The notes beneath the pieces are model-generated. The model saw nothing but the letters and a program-made list of their open reading frames with translations, did no database searches and was not told the origin of the DNA. Position numbers and translations under genes: made by a program. Shown here one piece after another: positions 24,980 through 32,758 of a DNA stretch of 64,000 bases. Within the stretch, counting starts at the first letter, position 1. Each line of letters starts with the position of its first letter. The stretch covers positions 23,922-87,921 of the forward strand of contig CANRFM010000007.1 in assembly GCA_947629905.1 (NCBI GenBank). The letters run 5' to 3'. The stretch is from an uncultured Clostridia bacterium (GTDB lineage: Bacteria > Bacillota > Clostridia > Oscillospirales > Ruminococcaceae).

Positions 24980-26230
24980 ATGCAAAAATTCGTCATACAG
25001 GGCGGCAGAAGGATAGAGGGAGATATTGCCGTACAAGGGGCAAAAAACAGCGCTCTACCCATTCTGGCAGCAGCCCTGCTGTGTGAGGGCGAGAGCGTTC
25101 TCGAAAACTGTCCGAAACTTTCGGATGTGTATGCCGCCTGCCGGATCCTTGGCAGTGTCGGCTGCCGGTGCAAAATGGAAGGGCATACCGTTGTGATCGG
25201 CGGCTGTCCTGTCTATCCGCAGATACCGGAGGCACTGATGCAGGAAATGCGGTCGTCCATCATTTTCCTCGGTGCGATGCTCGGCAGGCTGGGAAGCTGC
25301 ACGTTAGGCTTTCCGGGCGGATGTGAGCTGGGACCGAGACCGATCGATCTGCACCTGTCGGCGCTCCGGCGCATGGGGGTGCGCATCCGGGAAGAAAACG
25401 GCATTCTGTTCTGCGATACGCCGCACGGGCTTCACGGGGCAAGGATCCATCTGCAATTTCCGTCCGTGGGGGCGACTGAAAATATTCTCCTTGCCGCTGT
25501 GCTGGCAAAGGGGGAAACGATCCTTACCAATGCGGCAAGAGAGCCGGAAATTCTTGACCTTGCCGGTTACCTCCTGCAATGCGGTGCAAACATCGAGGGG
25601 GCGGGCAGCAGCACGATCCGGGTGCAGGGCGTGAAACAGCTTGACGGCTGTACATACCGCATCATGCCGGACAGAATTGTCACTGCCACATGGCTTGCAG
25701 CGGCAGCCATAACCGGCGGAGAACTGCGCCTGCTGCAAACGGATGCGGCAAGTCTGGTGGGCATTCTCGATGTGCTGGAGGAGATGAATGGCAAGTGCAG
25801 CCATACGCCGGACAGTATCTGCTTTTCCGCCGTGAAACCGCTGAAAGCCGTCCGCTATCTGAAAACCATGCCCTATCCGGGTTTCCCGACCGATGCGCAG
25901 GCAATTGTCATGGCTGTCCTGTGTCAGGCAAGCGGGACTTCCGTGATAGAGGAGACGATTTTTGAAAACCGCTTCCGTCATGTGGATGCACTTTGCCGGA
26001 TGGGAGCAGATATTCAGGTTGCCGGGCGGGTTGCCGTGGTACACGGTGTCCGGCGGTTACAGGGGGCACAGGTGAGTGCGACCGACCTGCGGGGCGGGGC
26101 TGCACTGCTGATCGCAGGACTTGGGGCAGAGGGAGAGACTGTTATCACGGATATTTCCCATATAGACAGGGGCTATGACAGCCCGGAACAGGTGCTGCGC
26201 TCGGTGGGTGCAGCGATCGAGAGAATTTGA
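24980..26230 (+). CDS. murA: UDP-GlcNAc 1-carboxyvinyltransferase
   Basis: First committed step of peptidoglycan synthesis: transfers enolpyruvate from PEP to UDP-GlcNAc; the fosfomycin target. 416 aa with GAKNSALPILAA near the N-terminus, the catalytic loop PGGCELGPRPIDLH with C115 at the family position, and C-terminal DLRGGAALLIAGL. ATG 24980 is chosen over an in-frame GTG at 24971 because AAAGGAG sits at 24965-24971. MurA inside the dcw cluster between murG and ftsQ is a recurring Firmicutes arrangement. The leader has competing hairpins over the ribosome site. Confidence 0.95.
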   Translation: MQKFVIQGGRRIEGDIAVQGAKNSALPILAAALLCEGESVLENCPKLSDVYAACRILGSVGCRCKMEGHTVVIGGCPVYPQIPEALMQEMRSSIIFLGAMLGRLGSCTLGFPGGCELGPRPIDLHLSALRRMGVRIREENGILFCDTPHGLHGARIHLQFPSVGATENILLAAVLAKGETILTNAAREPEILDLAGYLLQCGANIEGAGSSTIRVQGVKQLDGCTYRIMPDRIVTATWLAAAAITGGELRLLQTDAASLVGILDVLEEMNGKCSHTPDSICFSAVKPLKAVRYLKTMPYPGFPTDAQAIVMAVLCQASGTSVIEETIFENRFRHVDALCRMGADIQVAGRVAVVHGVRRLQGAQVSATDLRGGAALLIAGLGAEGETVITDISHIDRGYDSPEQVLRSVGAAIERI

Positions 26231-26248
26231 AAAGGATGGTCGATTTAC

Positions 26249-27181
26249 GTGAGAGATATAGAAAAGACGAGTATGGAGCATGAAACGAATAGCCGCCGTA
26301 CCCGCCGCCGCAAGCGTGGACGTCCTGTGTATGCTTTTTTTGTGGTGCTGCTGGCGGGTGCGGTGATCGTCACACTGTCGATGACGGTATTTTTCAACAT
26401 AAAGACCATCCGTGTGACCGGCAATGCGGACAGCTACACGGCGGAGGACATTGTGAATGCGACCGGTATTCAGATCGGGGATAATATGATGCGCCTGAAC
26501 ACTGCCGAAGCCGAACAAAAGGCGATCAATTCGCTGATTTACGTGGAAAGTCTGGTGATCGACAGGCAGTTCCCGAATACACTGGAGATCCAGGTGCAGA
26601 AGTGTACGCCGGCTTATAATGTTGTGTACGAGTATGGTACGCTGATCGTGAGCGAGCACGGGCGTATTTTAGAGGACACCATGGATCCGATCAGCGGGCT
26701 TGTGACGATTCGTGGCTACGACCCGGAGGAAACGACCCCCGGCAAGAATGTTGTTGCTAAGGTGGAACGGTGCGACAAGATTTTTTCCGAGATGCGTGAT
26801 CTGATCTATCAGGGGGATCTGGGTGTGCCGATCGTGGACATTGACATGACGGATCAGAATGACATTATGGTGAATTTTGACAACCGCATCTATTTTGACA
26901 TGGGCAACTGGAGCGAAATTCCCTACAAGATCAGCTTTGCGGAGCAGGTCATTGCCGAGCAGCCGGCTGACAAGGAGGGGTATCTGGTCATGATCGGCAC
27001 GAACCAGTGCTCCTTCCGCAACAAGGAGGACTACGAGGCTTCGAGGAATGCCGTGAACAATCCCAATGTGCTGGATGATCTGCTCTCCGGAGAGACGACT
27101 GAGCCGACAGGGGAGGGGGAAACCCTGCCGGACGGGGCGGAAAATGCTGGTGAAACACCGGTGGAAGATGCGGCAGAATAA
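26249..27181 (+). CDS. ftsQ: Cell division protein FtsQ/DivIB
   Basis: 310-aa single-pass membrane protein: basic cytoplasmic N-terminus (RRTRRRKRGR), one TM about 28-50, POTRA-type segment with IKTIRVTGNADSYTAEDIVNATG, then the FtsQ/DivIB beta domain with IDRQFPNTLEIQVQ, and an acidic, glycine/glutamate-rich tail. It scaffolds FtsL and the septal synthase. The start is GTG 26249; an in-frame ATG at 26273 is possible. Last gene of the dcw run before the ftsZ promoter. Confidence 0.9.
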   Translation: MRDIEKTSMEHETNSRRTRRRKRGRPVYAFFVVLLAGAVIVTLSMTVFFNIKTIRVTGNADSYTAEDIVNATGIQIGDNMMRLNTAEAEQKAINSLIYVESLVIDRQFPNTLEIQVQKCTPAYNVVYEYGTLIVSEHGRILEDTMDPISGLVTIRGYDPEETTPGKNVVAKVERCDKIFSEMRDLIYQGDLGVPIVDIDMTDQNDIMVNFDNRIYFDMGNWSEIPYKISFAEQVIAEQPADKEGYLVMIGTNQCSFRNKEDYEASRNAVNNPNVLDDLLSGETTEPTGEGETLPDGAENAGETPVEDAAE

Positions 27182-27272
27182 ATGTTTCGTGTGCATTTTT
27201 GTTAAAATCACGCAAAAAAACATGGCATAACTTGTCGGTAATAGTAAAAAATTAGATTTTATCAAAAAACTA

Positions 27273-27301
27273 TTGCAAAATCCGGCGGGATGTGGTACAA
27301 T
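27273..27301 (+). promoter_or_regulatory. Promoter of ftsZ
   Basis: TTGCAA (27273-27278), 17-bp spacer, TACAAT (27296-27301) with extended TGG before the -10 box. It lies in the 189-bp gap after ftsQ, so ftsZ has its own transcription start and a leader of about 60 nt. Confidence 0.75.
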
Positions 27302-27370
27302 AATACTGTATCAAATTGTGTATAGGTATATTTGCACAAATATTGGAAATACATTTTGGTAGGAGGAAAA

Positions 27371-28513
27371 ATGATGACGGATTTCATCTATGAAGATGCA
27401 TTTGAGCCGGATGTAAACATTAAGGTGATCGGTGTCGGCGGCGGCGGCGGCAACGCTTTGAACTGCATGGTAGATTCCGGTGTGAGTGACATTGAATATG
27501 TGACGATCAATACGGATGCCAAGGCACTCAAAAATTCCAAGGCACCTACCCGCATTCAGATCGGTGCAAAATTGACAAAGGGCAGAGGCGCAGGCAACAA
27601 GCCGGAAATCGGTCAGCACAGCGCTGAGGAGAACATCGAGGAGATCGAAGCTGCACTCCGGGGTGCGGACATGGTGTTCATCACTGCCGGTATGGGCGGC
27701 GGCACAGGGACAGGCGCAGCCCCGATCGTTGCCAAGGCTGCACAGCAGATGGGCATTCTGACGGTCGCTGTCGTGACCAAGCCCTTTGCCTTTGAGCGTG
27801 AACAGAAGATGGCACAGGCAGAAGCCGGTATCAATGAGCTGAAAAAATACGTGGATTCCCTGATCGTGATCCCGAATGAACGCCTTCTGGTCGGTCTGGA
27901 AAAGCCCCTTACCATGAAGGAGTCCTTTGCGCTTTCCGATGACATCCTCAAAACAGGTGTCAAGAGCATCGCTGACCTCATCGTGGAGGAAGGGTACATC
28001 AACCTTGACTTTGCGGATGTGTCCACGACCATGAAGGGCGCAGGCTATGCACATATGGCGATCGGTCACGGGCAGGGCAAGGACAAGGCTGCCGAGGCTG
28101 CCAAGGCTGTTATTTCCAGCCCGCTGCTGGAAACTTCCATTGCCGGTGCGAAGCGCCTGCTGATCAACATTGCCATGTCCGAGGATACATTGGCTTCCGA
28201 TGTGGATACCGCTTCCAAGATGATCACCGAAGCTGCTGCACCGGATGTTCAGTTCATCTTTGGCGCTGCGTTCAAGAGCGATATGCAGGATGAAATGTCC
28301 ATTACAGTTATTGCCGCAGATTTTTCGGATTCCACGGATGTCAAGGAGGAAGCCCCTGCACCTGTTGCAGAGGAACCCGTTGAGGAACAGCCGATCCCGA
28401 TCGATAATCCGCTGCTTGAGGATGGCAAAATGGACTTCGGCGCTTCTGCCAGATCCGGCGGCACAAGTGATTTCGATATGAGCGAGATTTTTGATATTCT
28501 GGGCGGTAAATAA
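27371..28513 (+). CDS. ftsZ: Cell division GTPase FtsZ
   Basis: Tubulin homologue forming the division ring. 380 aa with VIGVGGGGGNALN near residue 20, the tubulin signature GGGTGTG (109-115), NTDAKAL, and KDKAAEAAKAVISSPLLE in the C-terminal domain. AGGAGG at 27361-27366 precedes two adjacent ATGs (27371, 27374). The C-terminus is FDMSEIFDILGGK, which keeps an acidic/hydrophobic peptide but lacks the canonical IPxFLR-type motif used to bind FtsA/SepF/ZipA. No ftsA is adjacent. A strong terminator follows, so the gene is probably monocistronic. Confidence 0.96.
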   Translation: MMTDFIYEDAFEPDVNIKVIGVGGGGGNALNCMVDSGVSDIEYVTINTDAKALKNSKAPTRIQIGAKLTKGRGAGNKPEIGQHSAEENIEEIEAALRGADMVFITAGMGGGTGTGAAPIVAKAAQQMGILTVAVVTKPFAFEREQKMAQAEAGINELKKYVDSLIVIPNERLLVGLEKPLTMKESFALSDDILKTGVKSIADLIVEEGYINLDFADVSTTMKGAGYAHMAIGHGQGKDKAAEAAKAVISSPLLETSIAGAKRLLINIAMSEDTLASDVDTASKMITEAAAPDVQFIFGAAFKSDMQDEMSITVIAADFSDSTDVKEEAPAPVAEEPVEEQPIPIDNPLLEDGKMDFGASARSGGTSDFDMSEIFDILGGK

Positions 28514-28532
28514 GAGCTGTACCATAAGAGCT

Positions 28533-28566
28533 GCCGGCTGACTATGTGTCAGCCGGTTTTTGTTTG
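28533..28566 (+). terminator. Intrinsic terminator of ftsZ
   Basis: CCGGCTGAC (28534-28542) pairs perfectly with GTCAGCCGG (28548-28556) around a 5-nt loop, extended by a G-U pair and followed by TTTTTGTTTG. Confidence 0.92.
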
Positions 28567-28611
28567 TAGAAGATGCACAAATTTCAAGGGCGTATTTTTA
28601 CGAAAATTCTC

Positions 28612-28640
28612 TTGAAACATTGAAAAAAATATGGTATAAT
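28612..28640 (+). promoter_or_regulatory. Promoter of the DivIVA-like gene
   Basis: TTGAAA (28612-28617), 17-bp spacer, TATAAT (28635-28640) with extended TGG. It gives a leader of about 68 nt and drives the divIVA-like gene and probably the fumarase-like and sigma-factor genes. Confidence 0.85.
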
Positions 28641-28714
28641 AACTATAATAATGAATACAGGCGGGCATACTAATTAGGGAGGTTGCCCGTTCCTGCGAAA
28701 AGGAGAGGTTCATA

Positions 28715-30202
28715 ATGCCAGATATCCCATCCAATATTCTGAAGCCTGTGAAGTTCGGAGGGCTTGACCCGACATCTGTTACAACGTACATTGATGAATT
28801 GTTTTCCAAGATGTCAGAACTCGAAAAGGAAAATGAAGAGCTGCGTTCCGGCGCTGGTGCGCAGGAATCACAGCTGGTGCAGGAATATAAGCGTGATCTG
28901 GAAGCTGCGCAGAGAAAAGCTGCTGAGGCGGAAAAAGCTGTTCAAGGCAGTGCTGCACAGGTCAAGGCTGCCAATGATAAAGCCATCCAGCTTGCGGCTG
29001 CACTGAAAGCGGAAAAGGAAGGCAGAGCCTCAGATGCCCAGAAGATGAAGCAGCTTCTCCAGCAGGCACAGGCAAAAACAAGTGCTGTGGACGAGGGGAA
29101 AATGCGGGAGTATCAGCAGGAGATCGTCTCCCTCAAGGGCGAGATCAGCCAGCTGACAATGGAAAATACCCAGCTGAAAACCTCTGCCAATGCAAGCGGG
29201 GAACTGTCTGCATCGGTTGACCAGCTTCAGGGTGAGCTGGATAAGGTAAGGGCAGACCTTGCCAAGGCTGAGGAAGCCCGTGACAGCGCAGAAACAGCGC
29301 TCAAGGATGCTGAATCGGAAAAGGAAAAGAGCGTTTCCGAGCTGAATGCACAGAAATCGGAACTGGAAGGGAAAGTAGCAGAGCTGGAGGCAAAGGTTTC
29401 TGAACTGGAAGAAAAGGCAAGCGAGAGCACGCTGTTTGCACCGGAAATGGATATGGCTGCTCTGTATGCGGATGCCCAGAAGAATGCGAACCAGCTTGTA
29501 TTCAAGGCAAAGGCTAAGGCTGACGAAACGGTGAAGAATGCCGAAGAAAAGGCGAAAAAGACCATTGCAGATGCTGAAGAAAAGGCTGAAAAGACAGTCG
29601 CTGATGCCAATGCGGAAGCGGAAAAGATCATCAAGGATGCCAATGACCGTGCTGCCAATGCCAATGATGAAGCAGATGCGATCATCAATAAGGCAAATGA
29701 GGAGGCCGCTGCCGAGCGTGAACGCTGCAAGAAGGAAACTGCCGAGCAGGAAGCTAAGATCCGTCAGCTGACCTCTACGGTGCATTCCATGCTGTCCATT
29801 GAGATCGAGGGCGTGGAGAAGAGCATCAAGGAAGCAGGCGACCTTATGGCACAGGCTGCTCAGACAATGGAAAGACGGCTTGGTTCTGCCAATTCCATTA
29901 TTGCCGAGGCAAAAGAGAGCGTGGATGAAACTGCCAAGGTCACGGATGATAAGATGGATGCCATCATGAGCGGCACAGCTGTACCGGAGACGGTCGTTCC
30001 TGCTGCGCCCAAGGCTGCTGCGACATCAGATAATTTTGCGGACTCCATGCTGGATGATTTTGCATCCATGCCGGATCCGGAAGAGAAGTTCAGCAAGCCC
30101 GCCAAAAATCAGCCGACCCCCATGCCCAAAGCACCAAAGGTCGCTGCATTCAGCATGAGTGATCTGGTAAAGGAAGCTGAGGCAAACGTCAGCGATAATT
30201 AA
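28715..30202 (+). CDS. DivIVA-like coiled-coil protein
   Basis: 495 aa. The first 45 residues resemble the DivIVA membrane-binding head (NILKPVKFGGLDPTSVTTYIDELF). Residues about 45-330 are almost continuous coiled coil rich in Ala, Glu and Lys, including short tandem repeats of the form AEEKAxKTxADA around 270-310. A second helical segment (about 350-410) is followed by a proline/alanine-rich tail ending SMSDLVKEAEANVSDN. DivIVA proteins sense curved membranes and place division or polar machinery; this one is about three times the length of B. subtilis DivIVA. Location next to ftsZ supports a division or polar role. AAAGGAGAGG precedes ATG 28715. Confidence 0.75.
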   Translation: MPDIPSNILKPVKFGGLDPTSVTTYIDELFSKMSELEKENEELRSGAGAQESQLVQEYKRDLEAAQRKAAEAEKAVQGSAAQVKAANDKAIQLAAALKAEKEGRASDAQKMKQLLQQAQAKTSAVDEGKMREYQQEIVSLKGEISQLTMENTQLKTSANASGELSASVDQLQGELDKVRADLAKAEEARDSAETALKDAESEKEKSVSELNAQKSELEGKVAELEAKVSELEEKASESTLFAPEMDMAALYADAQKNANQLVFKAKAKADETVKNAEEKAKKTIADAEEKAEKTVADANAEAEKIIKDANDRAANANDEADAIINKANEEAAAERERCKKETAEQEAKIRQLTSTVHSMLSIEIEGVEKSIKEAGDLMAQAAQTMERRLGSANSIIAEAKESVDETAKVTDDKMDAIMSGTAVPETVVPAAPKAAATSDNFADSMLDDFASMPDPEEKFSKPAKNQPTPMPKAPKVAAFSMSDLVKEAEANVSDN

Positions 30203-30220
30203 CTCACGAGGTGAATGCGA

Positions 30221-30793
30221 ATGGCAGACAGCGTGCTGCAAATTCATACAGATGAGATCAGGGAGCTTGCGGATTCGCTGCGTATCGGAGATAAGGTGCT
30301 GCTCACCGGGTATGTCTATACGGCAAGGGATGCAGCGCACAAGCGCATGATGGCTTTGCTTGATGCGGGAAAGCCGCTGCCGTTTGAGCCGGAGGGTGCT
30401 GTGATCTATTACGCAGGTCCTACCCCTGCGCCGCCGGGGAGACCGATCGGTTCATGCGGACCGACGACATCCGGGCGGATGGATCCCTATGCGCCGAGAC
30501 TGCTTGATGCTGGTCTGGCGGCTATGATCGGCAAGGGGGAGCGTTCTCAGGCGGTACGGGATGCCGTGGTGCGCTGCCATGCGGTTTACTTCTGTGCAGT
30601 CGGCGGTGCGGGCGCACTTGCCGCAAGATGTATCAAAGAGTGCAAGGTCATTGCCTTTGAAGATTTAGGATGTGAATCCGTGAAACGGCTTTACGTGGAG
30701 CGCTTTCCGCTTGTGGTGTGCAATGATGCCCACGGCGGCGACCTGTTTTCGGCAGGCAGAAATGCGTTCCGGAGGGTGCCGGCGGATGCTTGA
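30221..30793 (+). CDS. Fumarate/tartrate dehydratase beta-type subunit (orphan)
   Basis: 190-aa protein matching the C-terminal (beta) domain of class I fumarases and L(+)-tartrate dehydratases: VLLTGYVYTARDAAHKRM, the motif IYYAGPTPAPPGRPIGSCGPTTSGRMD, and VGGAGALAARCI. In this family the beta part binds substrate while the Fe-S cluster lies on the alpha part. No alpha subunit is present nearby: upstream is the DivIVA-like gene (18 bp away) and downstream a sigma factor overlapping by 8 bp. ATG 30221 is favoured by AGGTGA at 30209-30214. Either alpha is encoded elsewhere or this works alone. Confidence 0.82.
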   Translation: MADSVLQIHTDEIRELADSLRIGDKVLLTGYVYTARDAAHKRMMALLDAGKPLPFEPEGAVIYYAGPTPAPPGRPIGSCGPTTSGRMDPYAPRLLDAGLAAMIGKGERSQAVRDAVVRCHAVYFCAVGGAGALAARCIKECKVIAFEDLGCESVKRLYVERFPLVVCNDAHGGDLFSAGRNAFRRVPADA

Positions 30794-31355
30794 GGCACAG
30801 AGAACCGATGAAGTTCTTGCGGAACAGGCAAAAACCTCTGTGGAAGCGGAGGGGGAACTCTTAGCAAGGTATTTGCCGCTGATACGCTATTATGCAGGTC
30901 GGTTTGCAGGGAGCTGTGATGTGGATGATTTAGTGCAGGAGGGGCTGATCGCCTTGCTCTATGCCATTCCGCAGTTTGATGTGTCACAGCGGTTTGCCGC
31001 TTTTGCGCAGGTGTGCATTGCGAACCGGATGCGCAGCTTTGTGCGCCGGGAAAGCAAGGCAGCAGAGCCGACAGAAGATCTGGTGCAGAAACTTGAGGCG
31101 GACGGAACGCTGATCGAGACGGAAACACCGGAGAGCATTTTCCTTGAAAAAGAAAACTATACCCACTGCCGTATGCAGGTAATGGCGAAATTGTCCGACC
31201 GGGAGTGGGAGATACTGCAATGCATTTTAGACGGTGCATCCTATGAGGAAGCAGCCGGGCGGCTTGGTATCACCCGGAAATCTGTCGACAATGCCATGCA
31301 GCGCATACGCAGAAAGATGCGTGCCGTGCGGAGTTCGGAAAACTCCGGGATATAA
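30786..31355 (+). CDS. RNA polymerase sigma factor, SigH-like
   Basis: 189-aa sigma-70 family factor. Region 2 is LLARYLPLIRYYAGRF through DVDDLVQEGLIALLYAIPQFD and FAQVCIANRMRSFVRRE; region 4 is LSDREWEILQCILDGASYEEAAGRLGITRKSVDNAMQ. The SYEE..K(S)xDNAxQRxRRK ending is like SigH of spore formers, which controls the transition to sporulation or competence. ATG 30786 overlaps the end of the fumarase-like gene by 8 bp, with GGAGGG upstream. A sporulation role is inference; no spo gene lies in the window. Confidence 0.8.
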   Translation: MLEAQRTDEVLAEQAKTSVEAEGELLARYLPLIRYYAGRFAGSCDVDDLVQEGLIALLYAIPQFDVSQRFAAFAQVCIANRMRSFVRRESKAAEPTEDLVQKLEADGTLIETETPESIFLEKENYTHCRMQVMAKLSDREWEILQCILDGASYEEAAGRLGITRKSVDNAMQRIRRKMRAVRSSENSGI

Positions 31356-31383
31356 GTTCGTTTCCCGCAAGGGTGCGATAGAA

Positions 31384-31477
31384 GGGCTTGTAGCTTAATC
31401 AGAGCGTTGTTTCATCTATCTTTGTTAGTGACAAAAATATGTGATCAAAGGTGTCGGTTTCACCCCGTCCGTAGTCC
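31384..31477 (+). ncRNA. Possible structured leader RNA with tRNA-like helices
   Basis: Between the sigma gene and the zinc-ribbon gene four helices can be drawn: GGGCT/AGTCC closing (31384-31388 with 31473-31477), GCTT/GAGC (31393-31396 with 31402-31405), TTTGT/ACAAA (31421-31425 with 31431-31435) and GGTG/CACC with a 7-nt loop (31450-31453 with 31461-31464). The order resembles a four-armed tRNA-like fold, but loops lack tRNA consensus. No known family was recognised. Confidence 0.25.
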
Positions 31478-31513
31478 GAAATTTTATCATATCACAAAGT
31501 GAGGTATAACAAT

Positions 31514-31789
31514 ATGTACGAGGACAAGACATTAGTATGCAAGGATTGCGGCGAGGAATTCGTATTCACTGCCGGAGAGCAGGAGTTCTACGCTGAAAAG
31601 GGTTTCGAGCATGAACCGCAGAGATGCCGCAACTGCCGTGCAGCCAGAAAGGGCGCTTCGAGAGCACCCAGAGAGATGTTTACTGCTGTTTGCGCCGGAT
31701 GCGGCGGCGAAGCAAGAGTACCGTTCCAGCCCCGTGAGGACAGACCGGTTTATTGCAGCGAATGCTTTGCAAAGATGCGTGAAGAATAA
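31514..31789 (+). CDS. Small zinc-ribbon protein
   Basis: 91 aa with two CxxC pairs in the first half (C9/C12 and C38/C41), matching the probable zinc-ribbon domain (zf-trcl type), and two more in the second half (C60/C63 and C81/C84, CAGCGG...CSEC). Between them is a basic segment (RKGASRAPRE). Such proteins are common in Clostridia and of unknown function; nucleic-acid binding is plausible. ATG 31514 has GTGAGGT upstream. The 158-bp leader may be structured. Confidence 0.8.
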   Translation: MYEDKTLVCKDCGEEFVFTAGEQEFYAEKGFEHEPQRCRNCRAARKGASRAPREMFTAVCAGCGGEARVPFQPREDRPVYCSECFAKMREE

Positions 31790-31845
31790 CAAACGAGGGG
31801 AGTACGGCTTTGGCTGTGCTTCCTGTTTACAGGGAGGTTAAAGCA

Positions 31846-32049
31846 GTGACTGTTACAAAAGATTCCGTGATCGGGGAAATCCTCGATGCAGATTTTGATG
31901 CAGCACCGTATTTTCTGGAAATGGGTATGCACTGTCTGGGATGCCCGGCTTCCAGAGCGGAAACGATAGAGGAGGCTTGCGCCGTACACGGTGTTGAGCC
32001 GGATGCACTGGTTGAGAAGCTCAACCAGTATTTCCAGAATAAGCAGTAA
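31846..32049 (+). CDS. DUF1858 small redox-motif protein
   Basis: 67-aa protein matching the DUF1858 (hybrid-cluster-protein-associated) domain: TKDSVIGEILDADF, then the paired cysteines in MGMHCLGCPAS (C30 and C33), ending in VHGVEPDALVEKLNQYF. A disulfide redox role is proposed for the family, not shown. GTG 31846 is chosen because GGGAGG lies at the right distance and the family normally starts close to this point; upstream in-frame residues do not fit. Followed 37 bp later by trmK. Confidence 0.85.
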   Translation: MTVTKDSVIGEILDADFDAAPYFLEMGMHCLGCPASRAETIEEACAVHGVEPDALVEKLNQYFQNKQ

Positions 32050-32086
32050 GGTTCGGGGCTGCGCACCGTCGCAGCCCTGAATTGTT

Positions 32087-32758
32087 ATGCTACAGGCAAG
32101 ATTGAAGGCTTGCGCCGACCTGATCCGTCCGGGGGCGTATGTCTGTGATGTGGGAACTGACCATGCGCTGCTGCCGGTTTTTCTGTACAGACAGGGAATT
32201 GCCGGAGAGGTCATCGCCGCTGACATTGCACAAGGACCTCTTGCGGCAGCGGAAACGACGATTGCCCGGTATGGACTGTCCGGGCGCATTCATACGATAC
32301 TTTCGGACGGCTTGCAGACAGTGCCGCCGGAAGGCTTGACGGATATTGTGATCGCCGGCATGGGTGGAGAAACGATCATCCATATTTTAGAGACCTGCCC
32401 GTGGTCACTGGCTGAAAAAAGCCTGATCTTACAGCCGATGACCAAAGCCCCCGACCTGCGGGAATGGCTCTATATGCATGGATTTGCCATTGAAAGGGAA
32501 GTGTGCGCCCGGGAGGGGAAATTTCTGTACGCTGTCATGCGTGCAGTCTACACGGGTGAGAAGAGGCAGCCGGGTGCAGTGCTGCGGCATTTCGGACGGC
32601 TGGATCTGACGGAGGCGGACTGCTTTGCCTATGCAGAGCGGCAGTATCTGCGGGTATGCAAGGCAAGAGACGGCAGCGGCGATGCGGCGATTACAGCAGA
32701 GGCGAAAGCGCTTTCTGTGGTTCTGGAGGTGTATCATGAACATCGGGGAAATCTATAA
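32087..32758 (+). CDS. trmK: tRNA (adenine(22)-N1)-methyltransferase
   Basis: SAM-dependent enzyme methylating A22 in the D-loop of bacterial tRNAs. 223 aa with the SAM-binding start VCDVGTDHALLPVFL, IAADIAQGPL, the catalytic-site motif IVIAGMGGETI, and LQPMTKAPDLREWL. Its C-terminus overlaps the next gene by 23 bp; trmK followed by a NIF3-family gene is a standard Firmicutes pair. The ATG follows the preceding stop by 37 bp. Confidence 0.9.
   Translation: MLQARLKACADLIRPGAYVCDVGTDHALLPVFLYRQGIAGEVIAADIAQGPLAAAETTIARYGLSGRIHTILSDGLQTVPPEGLTDIVIAGMGGETIIHILETCPWSLAEKSLILQPMTKAPDLREWLYMHGFAIEREVCAREGKFLYAVMRAVYTGEKRQPGAVLRHFGRLDLTEADCFAYAERQYLRVCKARDGSGDAAITAEAKALSVVLEVYHEHRGNL

Noticed and set aside
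29538..29771. Basic repetitive open frame within the DivIVA-like gene
   Set aside because: It is an out-of-frame reading of the Ala/Glu/Lys coiled-coil repeats.
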